From positions 1,984,001 to 2,048,000 of the forward strand of contig NZ_CP158367.1 of assembly GCF_040267685.1 (NCBI RefSeq): a stretch of 64,000 nt of DNA, read 5' to 3'. Below the pieces are notes generated by a model that was not told the DNA's origin, made no database searches, and was given only the letters and a program-made list of their open reading frames with translations. The number at the start of each line of letters is the position of its first letter. Position 1 is the stretch's first letter. The translations under genes were made by a program, and so were the position numbers. Shown here piece after piece: positions 53,795-63,012 of the stretch. The stretch comes from Proteinivorax tanatarense. Its GTDB lineage: Bacteria > Bacillota > Proteinivoracia > Proteinivoracales > Proteinivoracaceae.

Positions 53795-54514
53795 TCAATA
53801 ATAAATATTGATTTTTTTAATAACTTTGGGCAAATCTTTAAGTGGGCCCTGATAATCGGTAAGGTAATTACCTCCACTTCTGTCTATAACCAATCCGTCA
53901 TCTACTAAATAAGTTTTTATTCCAAGCTTTGCTACAACCAGATCTTCCTGACAATCATTTCCTACCATAAGAGTTTCTTCAGCTTTGACATCAATTTTAT
54001 TTAAAATTTCCTGATAATAATTTAGATTAGGCTTTGTTGCGGTCATATTCTCATAGGTGGTAACTAAATCAAAATCGTCAATATTTAGGTCAGCCCATCT
54101 CACTCTTTCATAGGTTGCTTCTTTTGGGAAAACAGGATTTGTTGCTAATACCACCTTTAGATTTTCATTTTTGCAAAACTCCACCACTTCTTTTGCGCCT
54201 TCTACCGCTTTTATATCTTTTTGAAGTTTAGAAAATTCTTTTGAATAAAATTCATCAAAAACTGGCAAAATCTCTTTTTCGTCGGCTTTTGTTAAAGAGA
54301 AAAAAGTTTCCATAAAAACATCTTTATTGGTTTTATTTGGCTCCACATTCTCTACCATTTTTTCTGTTCCAGCAAACAACGCTTTTTTAAATTGTTTAGA
54401 TGGAATTTTATGCTTTACTTTTTCAGATATACTTTCTACGTATCTGGGTAGAAAACTGTCAACATTTAACTTTAGTAAAGTCCCATCTAAATCAAATAAC
54501 ACAGCTTTTAACAT
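53795..54514 (-). CDS. HAD-superfamily hydrolase
   Basis: A 239-residue HAD enzyme with motif I FDLDGTLL, motif II ATNPV, a conserved lysine in TKPN and motif IV GNDCQEDL. A helical cap lies at about 20-90. The substrate is unknown. The ATG at 54514 is preferred over the in-frame GTG at 54523, which overlaps AGGAG. It lies 1 base after the endonuclease-IV-like stop codon, so it is co-transcribed. Confidence 0.82.
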   Translation of the reverse strand: MLKAVLFDLDGTLLKLNVDSFLPRYVESISEKVKHKIPSKQFKKALFAGTEKMVENVEPNKTNKDVFMETFFSLTKADEKEILPVFDEFYSKEFSKLQKDIKAVEGAKEVVEFCKNENLKVVLATNPVFPKEATYERVRWADLNIDDFDLVTTYENMTATKPNLNYYQEILNKIDVKAEETLMVGNDCQEDLVVAKLGIKTYLVDDGLVIDRSGGNYLTDYQGPLKDLPKVIKKINIYY

Positions 54515-54515
54515 T

Positions 54516-55370
54516 TTAATCACTCCTATTTTGTAAATATAAGTTTTTCATAAAAATAGCATCTTCTGTCTGCATACCTGAAGATTCACAAATAATTGTT
54601 GGAGTCATATTATTTTCTAAAATTATAGGAAGAAAATCTTCAAATCTTGGTCCAAAGCCTTTATCTGCAAAAACCCGGTGCTTTTTTTCTCCCCCTTTGC
54701 TAAACTCTATTGGGCTAAAGTGGGCATGTAGATTTTTTACTACATCTTCACCTAGTATAGAACCTATTTTATCAACCACCCTACCAAATTCTTCTTTATT
54801 ATTTAAACTTCCATGTTCTCTAGCATGTAAATGCCCAAAGTCTATTACTGGAATACATCGCTTAGGGTTCACTAAGCAAAGCTCTAAAATTTCAGCTAAA
54901 TTCCCCAATTGATTTATCTTTCCCATTAGCTCCAAACCAATCTTGACATGCTCATAGGATTTAGTTTTTTGTAAAACTTCCTCCAAAAAAAATTTAGCTC
55001 TTGCCACAACTTCTTTTCTGTCTTCTTCTTTAGGGGCAGAGCCAGGGTGCACAACAATCTTCGTGCCTCCCATGTCGTTAACAGCTTTTAGTGATTTGCT
55101 AATATGCCCAATGCTTTTATCCAGTTTTTCTCTGTCTGTGGATGCCAAATTAATAAAGTATGGGGCATGAAGGCTCAACGCTATATCATATTTTTGACAT
55201 TCTTTTTTCAGTTTTTCACAAAATTCTTCCTTTACTCGCACCCCACGTCCGCATTGGTATTCATAAGCAGTTAACCCTTTTTGCTTAAGCCACTGTGGTA
55301 TTTGCAAGGAACTTTTGTTTCCTTCATCATAAAATAAATTTGAATTTCCTGCCGGTCCAAATCTTATCAA
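54516..55370 (-). CDS. AP-endonuclease family 2 (endonuclease IV-like) TIM-barrel protein
   Basis: The 284-residue protein matches endonuclease IV: LSLHAPYFINLAS, VVHPGSAPKE, GLELMGK near the catalytic glutamate, IDFGHLHAREHG and LHAHFSP, which provide zinc ligands. It probably cleaves abasic DNA sites, although some such barrels are sugar isomerases. TTG is the likely start, directly after the TAA of the YigZ gene with no spacing. It is part of a trmL-yigZ-nfo-HAD operon. Confidence 0.82.
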   Translation of the reverse strand: MIRFGPAGNSNLFYDEGNKSSLQIPQWLKQKGLTAYEYQCGRGVRVKEEFCEKLKKECQKYDIALSLHAPYFINLASTDREKLDKSIGHISKSLKAVNDMGGTKIVVHPGSAPKEEDRKEVVARAKFFLEEVLQKTKSYEHVKIGLELMGKINQLGNLAEILELCLVNPKRCIPVIDFGHLHAREHGSLNNKEEFGRVVDKIGSILGEDVVKNLHAHFSPIEFSKGGEKKHRVFADKGFGPRFEDFLPIILENNMTPTIICESSGMQTEDAIFMKNLYLQNRSD

Positions 55371-56003
55371 TTATTTTTCCTCCTTAAAACTATATAGTTT
55401 TTCACCTTCACTAAATTTCAATTGTCCACTGGTAATGTTTAATAAATCCTGTCTTATTTCTGGTATCTGATGATTCTTTAGTAATAGTTCCATTTCAACT
55501 TTATCGGTAAATTGGATGCTGTTTATCAATTTTAATGGCTGTAGGTAGTTTTCTATCTTGCCATGAAATGAGTAATCAAAAGCTGTAGATACTTTTGTTA
55601 AAAGCTGCATATGCCCAATGCCGGATTTAATTAACGCTGCCTTAGCACTTTGACTATAAGCTCTAATCAGCCCCCCTGTCCCAAGTTTTATGCCACCAAA
55701 ATATCTAGTTACCACTACAACAACATTTTTAAGCTTTTCTTTTTTAATAAGTTCCAAAATGGGCTTGCCTGCTGTTCCTGAAGGTTCTCCATCATCATTG
55801 CTTTTTTGTATTCGTTCATCTTGTCCAATCAAATATGCATATACATTGTGGGTTGCACTATGATGCCTTTTATTAACTTCTTCAACTATAGATAAAGCTT
55901 CTTCTTCTGTTTTTGCTGGAGCAGCAACTGCTATAAACTTTGATTTTTTCACTTCCAATTCTGCCTGCTCTTTTTTATTAATAGCTCTATAACTATCTAA
56001 CAC
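55371..56003 (-). CDS. YigZ/IMPACT-family protein
   Basis: The 210-residue protein carries the UPF0029 N-terminal domain with KKSKFIAVAAPAKTEEEA and SATHNVYAYLIG, and GEPSGTAGKPILELI followed by VVVVTRYFGGIKLGTGGLIRAYS. The C-terminal domain (about 135-200) is the ferredoxin-like DUF1949 part. The family is related to eukaryotic IMPACT; the bacterial role is unknown. GTG is the likely start, behind GGGAGGG. It is the second gene of a four-gene unit. Confidence 0.88.
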   Translation of the reverse strand: MLDSYRAINKKEQAELEVKKSKFIAVAAPAKTEEEALSIVEEVNKRHHSATHNVYAYLIGQDERIQKSNDDGEPSGTAGKPILELIKKEKLKNVVVVVTRYFGGIKLGTGGLIRAYSQSAKAALIKSGIGHMQLLTKVSTAFDYSFHGKIENYLQPLKLINSIQFTDKVEMELLLKNHQIPEIRQDLLNITSGQLKFSEGEKLYSFKEEK

Positions 56004-56018
56004 AAAAGTTCCCTCCCA

Positions 56019-56474
56019 TTAAAAATTGAACCCCGTCTGCCTCAAAGCTTCATAAACTACCAAAGCTACTGAATTGGAAAGATTTAATGACCTTGCTTTT
56101 TTAACCATAGGAACTGTTATTGCGGTATCGGGGTTTGATTTGATTAAGTCTTCTGGTAAACCGGCAGTCTCCTTGCCAAAAAGTAAAAAATCACCATCTT
56201 TAAATTTAACTTTATGATAAGGTTTACTTACCTTAGTAGTCAAATAATAAAATTGTTTTCCTTCAAATTTTTCAAAAAACTCCACTAAATTATTATGTAT
56301 ATCAACCATGGCTAGATCTCGATAGTCAAGGCCTGCTCTTTTTAAGTTTTTATCATCAAGGGAAAAACCCAACGGTTTAATTAAGTGTAACTTTGAGTTA
56401 GTTGCTGCGCAAGTCCTAATAATATTACCAGTGTTATGGGGGATCTCAGGTTCTACTAGCACGATATTAAACAT
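56019..56474 (-). CDS. trmL: tRNA (cytidine/uridine(34)-2'-O)-methyltransferase
   Basis: A 151-residue SPOUT methyltransferase. MFNIVLVEPEIPHNTGNIIRTCAATNSKLHLIKPLGF is the family start, LLFGKETAGLPEDL provides the knotted SAM site and SLNLSNSVALVVYEALRQ the C-terminal motif. It modifies the wobble base of leucine tRNAs. It leads a four-gene operon with YigZ, the endonuclease-IV-like and HAD proteins. Confidence 0.93.
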   Translation of the reverse strand: MFNIVLVEPEIPHNTGNIIRTCAATNSKLHLIKPLGFSLDDKNLKRAGLDYRDLAMVDIHNNLVEFFEKFEGKQFYYLTTKVSKPYHKVKFKDGDFLLFGKETAGLPEDLIKSNPDTAITVPMVKKARSLNLSNSVALVVYEALRQTGFNF

Positions 56475-56685
56475 AAGCTTACCTTCTTTCTTCTATTTTC
56501 TTAATTCATATATTATCAAACCTTTGTAAAAGGTGCAAAACAAGTAAAGTTATTTAAGTTTTTTTAAGTTTATAAAAGGGGCTAGTAATTTTTTATAGAA
56601 AATATTATGATAAAATAAACACAGTGGTACAACTTTTGGGTTTAAATAACGAAGATGTTTTTAAAATTTAAAAGGGGGAAGGTTA

Positions 56686-58527
56686 ATGGGGTTTAAAAAA
56701 TTAAATAAACTTAACTTAGGTTATGAACACTTAAAAGAAGTGCTTTTATTTAGCACTTTGACGCTTATTAAAATGCTTATTTTTCACCACTTTATGAATT
56801 TAAATTCAGGAATCTTATTAATAACATTTAATAATTTCATCCTTGTTTTAGCCATTTATTGTTTAGTAGATATATGTTCAAAGGAAAATAGAATACGAAA
56901 CTTGTTAATAGCCCATTTCTTAATTTCGTCGCTATTTTTTATAGAAAAATTGTACTTTAGCCATTTTTTTACTTTGATACCTATTCACAGTGTATACCAA
57001 ATAGGACAAATAGGTGGAGTGTCAGAAAGTATATTTACATTAATTAAACCAATATATTTCTTGTTTTTTTTAGACTGTTTTTTCCTTTTGTATTATTCTA
57101 AAAAATTTAGTTCAAACATTTTACTACAAAAAAAACATAAACTAGTCTCAATATCACTTGCTATAATATTAATTTTAACTACTTTATTTGTTAACTCAAA
57201 TATTGTTTACTCTTCAAAGGGTGTGTATTCACCTTACAATTTAGGTTTAATGAATTATCATTTTTATGATATATACAGCCTTTTATCAAACAGACCTTCA
57301 GAACAAAAAAAGAAGGATATAGACCAATATATTCACCAAAATGATCTGATTGATGAAGATACCTTTGGTTTAGCAGAAAATAAAAACATCTTTATTTTAC
57401 AACTGGAATCAATCCATAACTTTGTAATCAACAAAAAAGTTAATGGCCAATATATTACTCCTGTCCTTAATGGGCTTATTGCTAAGGATAGTTTTTATTT
57501 TGATAATTATTTTGAACAAGTAAGTACTGGTAATACATCTGATGCAGAGTTTGTGTCAAATAACTCTTTCTATCCTTCCGATAATGTACAAACCTATAGC
57601 AGATACGAAGAAAATAGCTTTATGTCATTCCCTCAGCTCCTAAAAGAGCAAAAGGACTACAGTACCATGGTTTTTCATGGTTTTCACGCAGAGTTTTGGA
57701 ACCGAGAAGATTTTTATAAAACTCAAGGCATTGACAGCTTTATTAGTATGGAACAATTATATGATGATGAAATAATTGGGATGGGTATTAGTGATGGATC
57801 TGTATTTGATCAGTCACTAGATTATCTTATGGATAGTCCCCAACCATTTTATGCTAAGTATATAACCTTAACGTCTCATACCCCATTTAAAATGGATGAA
57901 AAATATCATTTTTTGGATCTTCCAAAAAGCTACCATGATACACTGGTAGGTGATTACTTACAAACAGTAAAGTATTTAGATACCATGATAGGATCTTTTT
58001 TAAAAAACCTTAAAGAAAAAGACCTCTATGATAATTCTATATTTATTATTTACGGTGACCACAAAGGATTACGTGTAGAAGACGAAAATGCTAACCAACT
58101 TGTTAGTAAACTTATAGGAAAGACTTTTACCCATGATGAAATGTATAAAGTACCTATGATTATTCATATCCCCAATTCAGATCTAAATGAAACAATTAGT
58201 ACCACTGGAGGCATGATTGACTTTTATCCTACTGTTGGCAATTTAATGGGATTAAAACTTGATGGGGTACCAATTTTAGGTAGAAACCTTTTTAATGTCG
58301 ACGAAGGCTTCGCAGTGATAAAAGATCCTATGGGTAAAGGTTCATTTATTGATGATGATAAAATCTTTTTAATGTCTAACGATGGCGTTTTTGAAAACAG
58401 TACGGCTTGGAACCTTAAAACAGGGGAACCTGTTGATTTAAGTAACTGTAAGGATGGCTATAAAAAAGCTTTGTATAAGCTTAATTTGTCAGAATATATA
58501 CTAGATAATAATTTAATATCTGAATAA
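56686..58527 (+). CDS. LTA synthase-family sulfatase-fold membrane protein
   Basis: The 613-residue protein has five N-terminal membrane helices (to about residue 180) and an extracellular sulfatase-type domain (about 225-590). Catalytic features of LtaS are visible: the metal-binding glutamate in IFILQLESIHNFV, the threonine nucleophile in VSTGNTSDAEFVSNNSFYPS and the DH pair in YGDHKGL. It transfers glycerol phosphate from phosphatidylglycerol to make lipoteichoic acid or a related polymer. It could also be a phosphoglycerol transferase of another type. It is a single gene. Confidence 0.9.
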   Translation: MGFKKLNKLNLGYEHLKEVLLFSTLTLIKMLIFHHFMNLNSGILLITFNNFILVLAIYCLVDICSKENRIRNLLIAHFLISSLFFIEKLYFSHFFTLIPIHSVYQIGQIGGVSESIFTLIKPIYFLFFLDCFFLLYYSKKFSSNILLQKKHKLVSISLAIILILTTLFVNSNIVYSSKGVYSPYNLGLMNYHFYDIYSLLSNRPSEQKKKDIDQYIHQNDLIDEDTFGLAENKNIFILQLESIHNFVINKKVNGQYITPVLNGLIAKDSFYFDNYFEQVSTGNTSDAEFVSNNSFYPSDNVQTYSRYEENSFMSFPQLLKEQKDYSTMVFHGFHAEFWNREDFYKTQGIDSFISMEQLYDDEIIGMGISDGSVFDQSLDYLMDSPQPFYAKYITLTSHTPFKMDEKYHFLDLPKSYHDTLVGDYLQTVKYLDTMIGSFLKNLKEKDLYDNSIFIIYGDHKGLRVEDENANQLVSKLIGKTFTHDEMYKVPMIIHIPNSDLNETISTTGGMIDFYPTVGNLMGLKLDGVPILGRNLFNVDEGFAVIKDPMGKGSFIDDDKIFLMSNDGVFENSTAWNLKTGEPVDLSNCKDGYKKALYKLNLSEYILDNNLISE

Positions 58528-58671
58528 TTATTTTCAATATAATCAGTCAACATATTAAAAAATGGGAATAATTTTTTATTTATAAAAATTATTCTAAATT
58601 TAAAGAAGGATTACTACTATTAAATATAGAATTGTTTCTATATCCTAAATAAATAAGGAGGAAAATAAATA

Positions 58672-59529
58672 ATGTTAAAGACTAATCAAGATAAGCTAGT
58701 TATGCAATCTGTTTGTGGTGAAATTAGCCATCCAAGAGCCCGTACATATCGTTTTGATACTGAAGGGCAAGCCCACATGGTTCCTGGTACAGGAGGAATT
58801 ACCTATAATGTTAAAGTTGGAGACTATGCCAGTGGCTGGAAAGGTGATCATGTAGAGCCGGGAGTAAGCATCCAACTTTCTGATGCTCTTAAAAATAGCG
58901 GACTTAACTGTATGGCTTGCGTAGGTAATGAAGCTAAAGTAATAAGTGGCGAAGCTAAGGGTGAAAAAGGAGTAGTGACAGGCTTCCACGGTGGTATAGA
59001 ACATACTCTTATTCATTTCGAGGATGAAATAATGGAAAAACTATCAATAGGAGATAAAATACAAATAAAGGCTTTTGGTAATGGTTTAGAAATTGAAAGT
59101 TACGAAGATATTAAAATCTATAATCTTGACCCAAAATTGTTTGAACAATTAGGCATTAGAAAGCAAGACAACGGGAATTTAGAGGTGGATGTAGTTACAG
59201 AAGTGCCAGCTAGATTAATGGGTTCTGGCATCGGCTCACCTGCATACAGAGGTGATTATGACATTCAAACTGCTGACCCACAGGATTATAAAGATTTTGG
59301 GTTAGATAAATTAAAGCTGGGTGATATTGTGCTTTTAAGAGACTGTGATACCACCTACAGCAGAGGATACTTAAAAGGAGCTGTAACTATAGGAATAGTA
59401 ATACACAGCGACTGTATAATTGGAGGTCATGGGCCGGGAGTTACTACTCTTTTAACTTGTAAAGAGAGCAAAATCAAAGGAAAGAAAAATTCAGAGGCGA
59501 ATATAGTTAATTACTTAAATCTTAAATAA
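58672..59529 (+). CDS. DUF4438-family protein of unknown function
   Basis: The 285-residue protein is rich in glycine-containing turns and beta structure: HMVPGTGGITYNVKVGDYASGWKGDHVEPGVS, CMACVGNEAKVISGEAKGEKGVVTGFHGG, GSGIGSPAYRGDYDIQT and SDCIIGGHGPGVTTLL. I assign it to DUF4438, without a known activity. The conserved histidine and glycine segments suggest a binding pocket. The ATG follows AAGGAGG. It lies downstream of the LtaS-like gene and has a very strong terminator. Confidence 0.8.
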   Translation: MLKTNQDKLVMQSVCGEISHPRARTYRFDTEGQAHMVPGTGGITYNVKVGDYASGWKGDHVEPGVSIQLSDALKNSGLNCMACVGNEAKVISGEAKGEKGVVTGFHGGIEHTLIHFEDEIMEKLSIGDKIQIKAFGNGLEIESYEDIKIYNLDPKLFEQLGIRKQDNGNLEVDVVTEVPARLMGSGIGSPAYRGDYDIQTADPQDYKDFGLDKLKLGDIVLLRDCDTTYSRGYLKGAVTIGIVIHSDCIIGGHGPGVTTLLTCKESKIKGKKNSEANIVNYLNLK

Positions 59530-59536
59530 TTTTTTT

Positions 59537-59583
59537 AAACTTAGGAGGCTGATAAGATAAAATCTTATCAGCCTCCTAAGTTT
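59537..59583. terminator. Very strong bidirectional terminator
   Basis: A perfect 22-bp stem from AAACTTAGGAGGCTGATAAG... (59537-59558 with 59562-59583) and a 3-base loop. It separates the DUF4438 gene from convergent nth, whose stop codon lies at its edge. Confidence 0.9.
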
Positions 59584-60217
59584 AACTATTATGTTTTGCA
59601 GCATATCTACATGTAGTATGTATCGGACATATATGACATTTAGGTTTTCTTGCGACACAAATATTTCTTCCGTGGTGAATTAGCAAATGGTGCCCATGGC
59701 TCCACCACTTTTGGGGAATATTGTCCATTAACTGCTTTTCTGTTTGGTCAACATTTTGTGTGTTAGCCAACCCTATTCTATTAGATACTCTAAAAACATG
59801 AGTGTCAACAGCTATTGCAGGCACGCTAAATGCATTACTTAAGACCACGTTGGCTGTTTTTCTTCCTACTCCCCCTAGCTTAACTAAATGTTTTAAAGAT
59901 TTAGGCACTTCACCGCTATGTTTGTCAATTAAATCTTCACTCATACTTATTATGTTTTTACTTTTATTATTGTATAAACCACATTCCTTGATAATTGGTT
60001 TTAAATTATCAATTCCCAGCTCTAGCATTTTTTGAGGAGTATTTGCTTTTTTAAATAGTTTTTCTGTTACCAGGTTAACACGTTTATCAGTACATTGCGC
60101 TGAAAGTATTGTAGCTACTAACAATTCATATGCCGTAGTATAATCTAAGCCACACTTAGCATCGGGATAAGTGTTATCTAAAGTCTCTAAAACTTTAATT
60201 ATTTTTTTTTCTTCCAT
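59582..60217 (-). CDS. nth: Endonuclease III
   Basis: The 211-residue base-excision enzyme has the helix-hairpin-helix LVKLGGVGRKTANVVL with the catalytic lysine, the aspartate in VDTHVFRVSNRIGL and a C-terminal [4Fe-4S] loop CVARKPKCHICPIHTTC. It removes oxidised pyrimidines and cleaves the abasic site. The ATG at 60217 behind AGGGGGAGG is preferred over an upstream in-frame start at 60247. It follows the CDF gene by 22 bases. Confidence 0.95.
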   Translation of the reverse strand: MEEKKIIKVLETLDNTYPDAKCGLDYTTAYELLVATILSAQCTDKRVNLVTEKLFKKANTPQKMLELGIDNLKPIIKECGLYNNKSKNIISMSEDLIDKHSGEVPKSLKHLVKLGGVGRKTANVVLSNAFSVPAIAVDTHVFRVSNRIGLANTQNVDQTEKQLMDNIPQKWWSHGHHLLIHHGRNICVARKPKCHICPIHTTCRYAAKHNS

Positions 60218-60239
60218 AACTTGCTCCTCCCCCTTTACG

Positions 60240-61190
60240 TTACTCAATATAAACCCCTTTAATGCCTCTTTTACTCCTAGGACACGCTACACACTCAGAT
60301 TCATTTTTCTCATCACCGGTATGATTACAAGGATTTACATGTATCAAAACATCACCTACATCATCAACGGTTTTTATCACCATTTCTTTTGCTTGTGCTG
60401 CTATAGAGTGACCTTTTTCTACTGTAGCTTGAGGATCAACACATATCTTTAAATCCACTAAAATCTTTGCACCGTGCCATCTAGCCTTAACATCATTAAG
60501 TTCTTTTAACCCCTTTACACCTAATGCTGTTTGCTTAATCTCTTCCAATATCTCTGGTTCTGGTGCTGTATCCATAAGTTCTTTTACCGCATCCATAAAA
60601 ATTTTAGCCCCGCTATACATAATCATTCCCGAAACAATTATACCTGCAACAGGATCAAAAAAAGGAAAGCCTAGGGTTGCACCTAACACTCCTGCTAATG
60701 CAGCTACAGATGAAAGAGCATCTGTTCTTTGATGCCAAGCATCGGCCATAATAGCAGAGCTTTGAATTTTTTTTCCAACTCTTGAAATATATCTATAAAG
60801 ACCTTCTTTTGTCAGTAGCGAAATTATAAGGGCATATATCGCAACTGTCCCCGGCACATCCATATCTCCCTCAATTAAAACAGAAATTGCGGAATATCCT
60901 ATGGCACCTCCCGTAACAACTAAGATTATAGCGATAATTTTGGCGACCACAGATTCTGCCTTATAATGTCCATAATGATGGGTTTCATCAGGTGGCTGAT
61001 TAGCCCATTTAATACCACCTAAAACAACTCCGCTACCTACAATATCGGTAAAAGAATGGGCTGCGTCAGCTACGAGAGCGGTACTACCTGACACAAAACC
61101 TAACACCGCTTTTAAAATAGTTAACAATATATTGGAAACCATACCCACAACGGTTACTTTCAGACCCTCTTTATATCTGGTTTTTGACAT
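60240..61190 (-). CDS. Cation diffusion facilitator transporter
   Basis: A 316-residue CDF transporter with six membrane helices and a cytoplasmic metal-binding domain. Helix II has the site DAAHSFTDIVGSG and helix V DAWHQRTDALSS, the paired Asp/His residues for zinc, iron or manganese. The extreme C terminus ends in a cysteine- and histidine-containing tail (PCNHTGDEKNESECVACPRSK), a possible extra metal site. The ATG at 61190 is preferred over the GTG at 61199, which falls inside the GAGGTG ribosome site. Confidence 0.9.
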   Translation of the reverse strand: MSKTRYKEGLKVTVVGMVSNILLTILKAVLGFVSGSTALVADAAHSFTDIVGSGVVLGGIKWANQPPDETHHYGHYKAESVVAKIIAIILVVTGGAIGYSAISVLIEGDMDVPGTVAIYALIISLLTKEGLYRYISRVGKKIQSSAIMADAWHQRTDALSSVAALAGVLGATLGFPFFDPVAGIIVSGMIMYSGAKIFMDAVKELMDTAPEPEILEEIKQTALGVKGLKELNDVKARWHGAKILVDLKICVDPQATVEKGHSIAAQAKEMVIKTVDDVGDVLIHVNPCNHTGDEKNESECVACPRSKRGIKGVYIE

Positions 61191-61248
61191 TTTGTTCACC
61201 TCAAAATAATATTAACATAATTTTACCATATATTTTATCCAGAACAAA

Positions 61249-61485
61249 CTACCAGCTAATTTTTTCTACTTCTATTCTCTTATCAGTATTACAAATCTCA
61301 CAAAAAAATAGATGTGTACATGTTTTATCTTTATCACCTAACTCTCCATCATTGACAGATAAGTAAGGGCTATATGGATCTAAAAACTGACTTATACTCC
61401 CTGCCTCTTCCATTGTTTTATTGCAGGTAGGGCAGGCCTTAAATACTTGTTTGACACCATTACACACTGGACAAATTAAAGCCAC
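61249..61485 (-). CDS. Small zinc-ribbon protein
   Basis: A 78-residue protein with four CxxC pairs (CPVC, CPTC, CTHLFFCEIC), enough for two zinc ribbons. I recognise no specific family. The GTG start and its GGAGG site lie within a large hairpin (61478-61525), suggesting controlled translation. It follows the PEGA-domain anti-sigma candidate gene by 45 bases and could be a downstream member of that operon. Confidence 0.65.
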   Translation of the reverse strand: MALICPVCNGVKQVFKACPTCNKTMEEAGSISQFLDPYSPYLSVNDGELGDKDKTCTHLFFCEICNTDKRIEVEKISW

Positions 61486-61525
61486 AGGACAACCTCCTTT
61501 TTTAGTTAGGTTGCCCAGTGGCTTT
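61478..61525 (-). promoter_or_regulatory. Hairpin covering the ribosome binding site and start of the zinc-ribbon gene
   Basis: AAAGCCACAGGACAACCT (61478-61495) pairs with AGGTTGCCCAGTGGCTTT (61508-61525), 18-base arms with two mismatches. The GTG start (61483-61485) and the GGAGG site lie inside the stem. Its T tract is weak, so translation control is as likely as termination. Confidence 0.6.
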
Positions 61526-61530
61526 CTTAA

Positions 61531-63012
61531 TTAGTAAATTTTTTTGTATTCTCCACTATTTAAATTATATTGCCAAATGTTGAGATAATTTTCCTTAACA
61601 AATATTAGCATATGTTCTCCTTTTTCATCTAAGATGAAATATTCCATGTTATTAAACCCTTCTGGATTTTTAAATGAACCGTCTTCTTTGAAATATATCT
61701 CATCATCTATTAATAATATTAACTGATTGTGATATTTTTTTACCTTTTTTATTTCTTCAATTTCCTTTGGAAATCTTCCTAGAGAAAAAACTTCAGACTC
61801 TTCCTCTACAAGACAATATCTAAGTATTATATTTTCCTGCTCTGACCAAAGGTATATAGCGTTTGTGGATGAGTTTAAAACTTTATGCTCACCTTTAATA
61901 TCAGCATAAACGGTGCCCGTTAGCAAATCTTCTATAAGAATTTCTGGACCTTCTTTTACACCAAAAAGACTGTTATTAGATATGTTTGCTTTTTTTCTTA
62001 TAATGTCTGAAATGTTAAGAGTTTTAATTTGTGGCTCTTCAAATTGCAAACTATCTCCATATATTTCATCATAGTTCTCTATAGTTAAAAACTCTTTTAA
62101 TACCTCATCTAAAGATGATTCTCTTATTTCTTTTCTTTCTAAATTGATAACTTGTGTTTTAAGTTCTCCATCTCTTTGCAAAAATTTTGCTACATTATTA
62201 TCATTTAGCCAGATAGAATGTTTAGGTATCCAAATATCCTCAAGGGTGACATGTATAGCATAGCCATGCTCTGAGTATTTTAACTGAGCATTTTCAGATT
62301 CCCCTAATTTCAGTTTATCTCCTGTGCTTAAAGATAATGTTACCTTATCCTTATCAGGGGCTATTAGTTTTAAATGATTATTGTAATTCTTTTCTAATTC
62401 TAAGGTGATAGGAGTTTCCCCCACCCATCTTCCATTTAACATCACTGATGTATTTTCAGCATTAGAGTCTAACTTAACCATATTTGGATTTGCCGGCATT
62501 AACTTCCCCTCTATGTTAACTTGATTGTTGCTAAAGAATATTGAGTACTCATCTGATGATTCAAAACTTTGTATTAGTTCTTCAGGCCCTCCGCATTGAA
62601 AATCTCCTTGCCATATTAAATATCCTGGTTTTCTTATAGACATTGAGTTAATGTCTCCTTCATCTTTTTCCATGGTATATGTCATTGGTGTATTGCCAAT
62701 TTTTTGGCCATCTAAAAATACCTCTGCACCTTCAATGTTGGAGATTACCTTTAAATCAAATTCATCAACCCCTGTTTGTGGTATTATTCCCACTTTTAAG
62801 TTAGCAAAGAAAAACAATAATACCATTGAGGCAACAAACGCTAATGGTTTTATATGGGGCAATAGTCTATGTAGTAAACTGTAATTATTATTTTCTTCCT
62901 CTAGTATATTACTTAACATCTTTTCTTTTGTACCTAAAGGGGCTTTTACATCAGGAAGTTCATTTATTTTGTTTATGTGTTTACTGTGAGAGTTTTGCTC
63001 TTTATTACTCAT
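61531..63012 (-). CDS. Membrane protein with PEGA domains, candidate anti-sigma factor
   Basis: The 493-residue protein has a cytoplasmic N terminus (1-54), one membrane helix (about 55-75) and a large extracellular part. Two PEGA repeats are visible, with DGQKIGNTP (101-109) and NGRWVGETP (about 192-200); the remainder (to 493) contains beta-rich repeats such as IWQYNLNSGEY. It overlaps the ECF sigma gene by 8 bases. The order sigma then single-pass membrane protein is the classic anti-sigma arrangement. The cytoplasmic domain lacks an obvious ZAS zinc motif, so the inhibitor type is not certain. Confidence 0.75.
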   Translation of the reverse strand: MSNKEQNSHSKHINKINELPDVKAPLGTKEKMLSNILEEENNNYSLLHRLLPHIKPLAFVASMVLLFFFANLKVGIIPQTGVDEFDLKVISNIEGAEVFLDGQKIGNTPMTYTMEKDEGDINSMSIRKPGYLIWQGDFQCGGPEELIQSFESSDEYSIFFSNNQVNIEGKLMPANPNMVKLDSNAENTSVMLNGRWVGETPITLELEKNYNNHLKLIAPDKDKVTLSLSTGDKLKLGESENAQLKYSEHGYAIHVTLEDIWIPKHSIWLNDNNVAKFLQRDGELKTQVINLERKEIRESSLDEVLKEFLTIENYDEIYGDSLQFEEPQIKTLNISDIIRKKANISNNSLFGVKEGPEILIEDLLTGTVYADIKGEHKVLNSSTNAIYLWSEQENIILRYCLVEEESEVFSLGRFPKEIEEIKKVKKYHNQLILLIDDEIYFKEDGSFKNPEGFNNMEYFILDEKGEHMLIFVKENYLNIWQYNLNSGEYKKIY

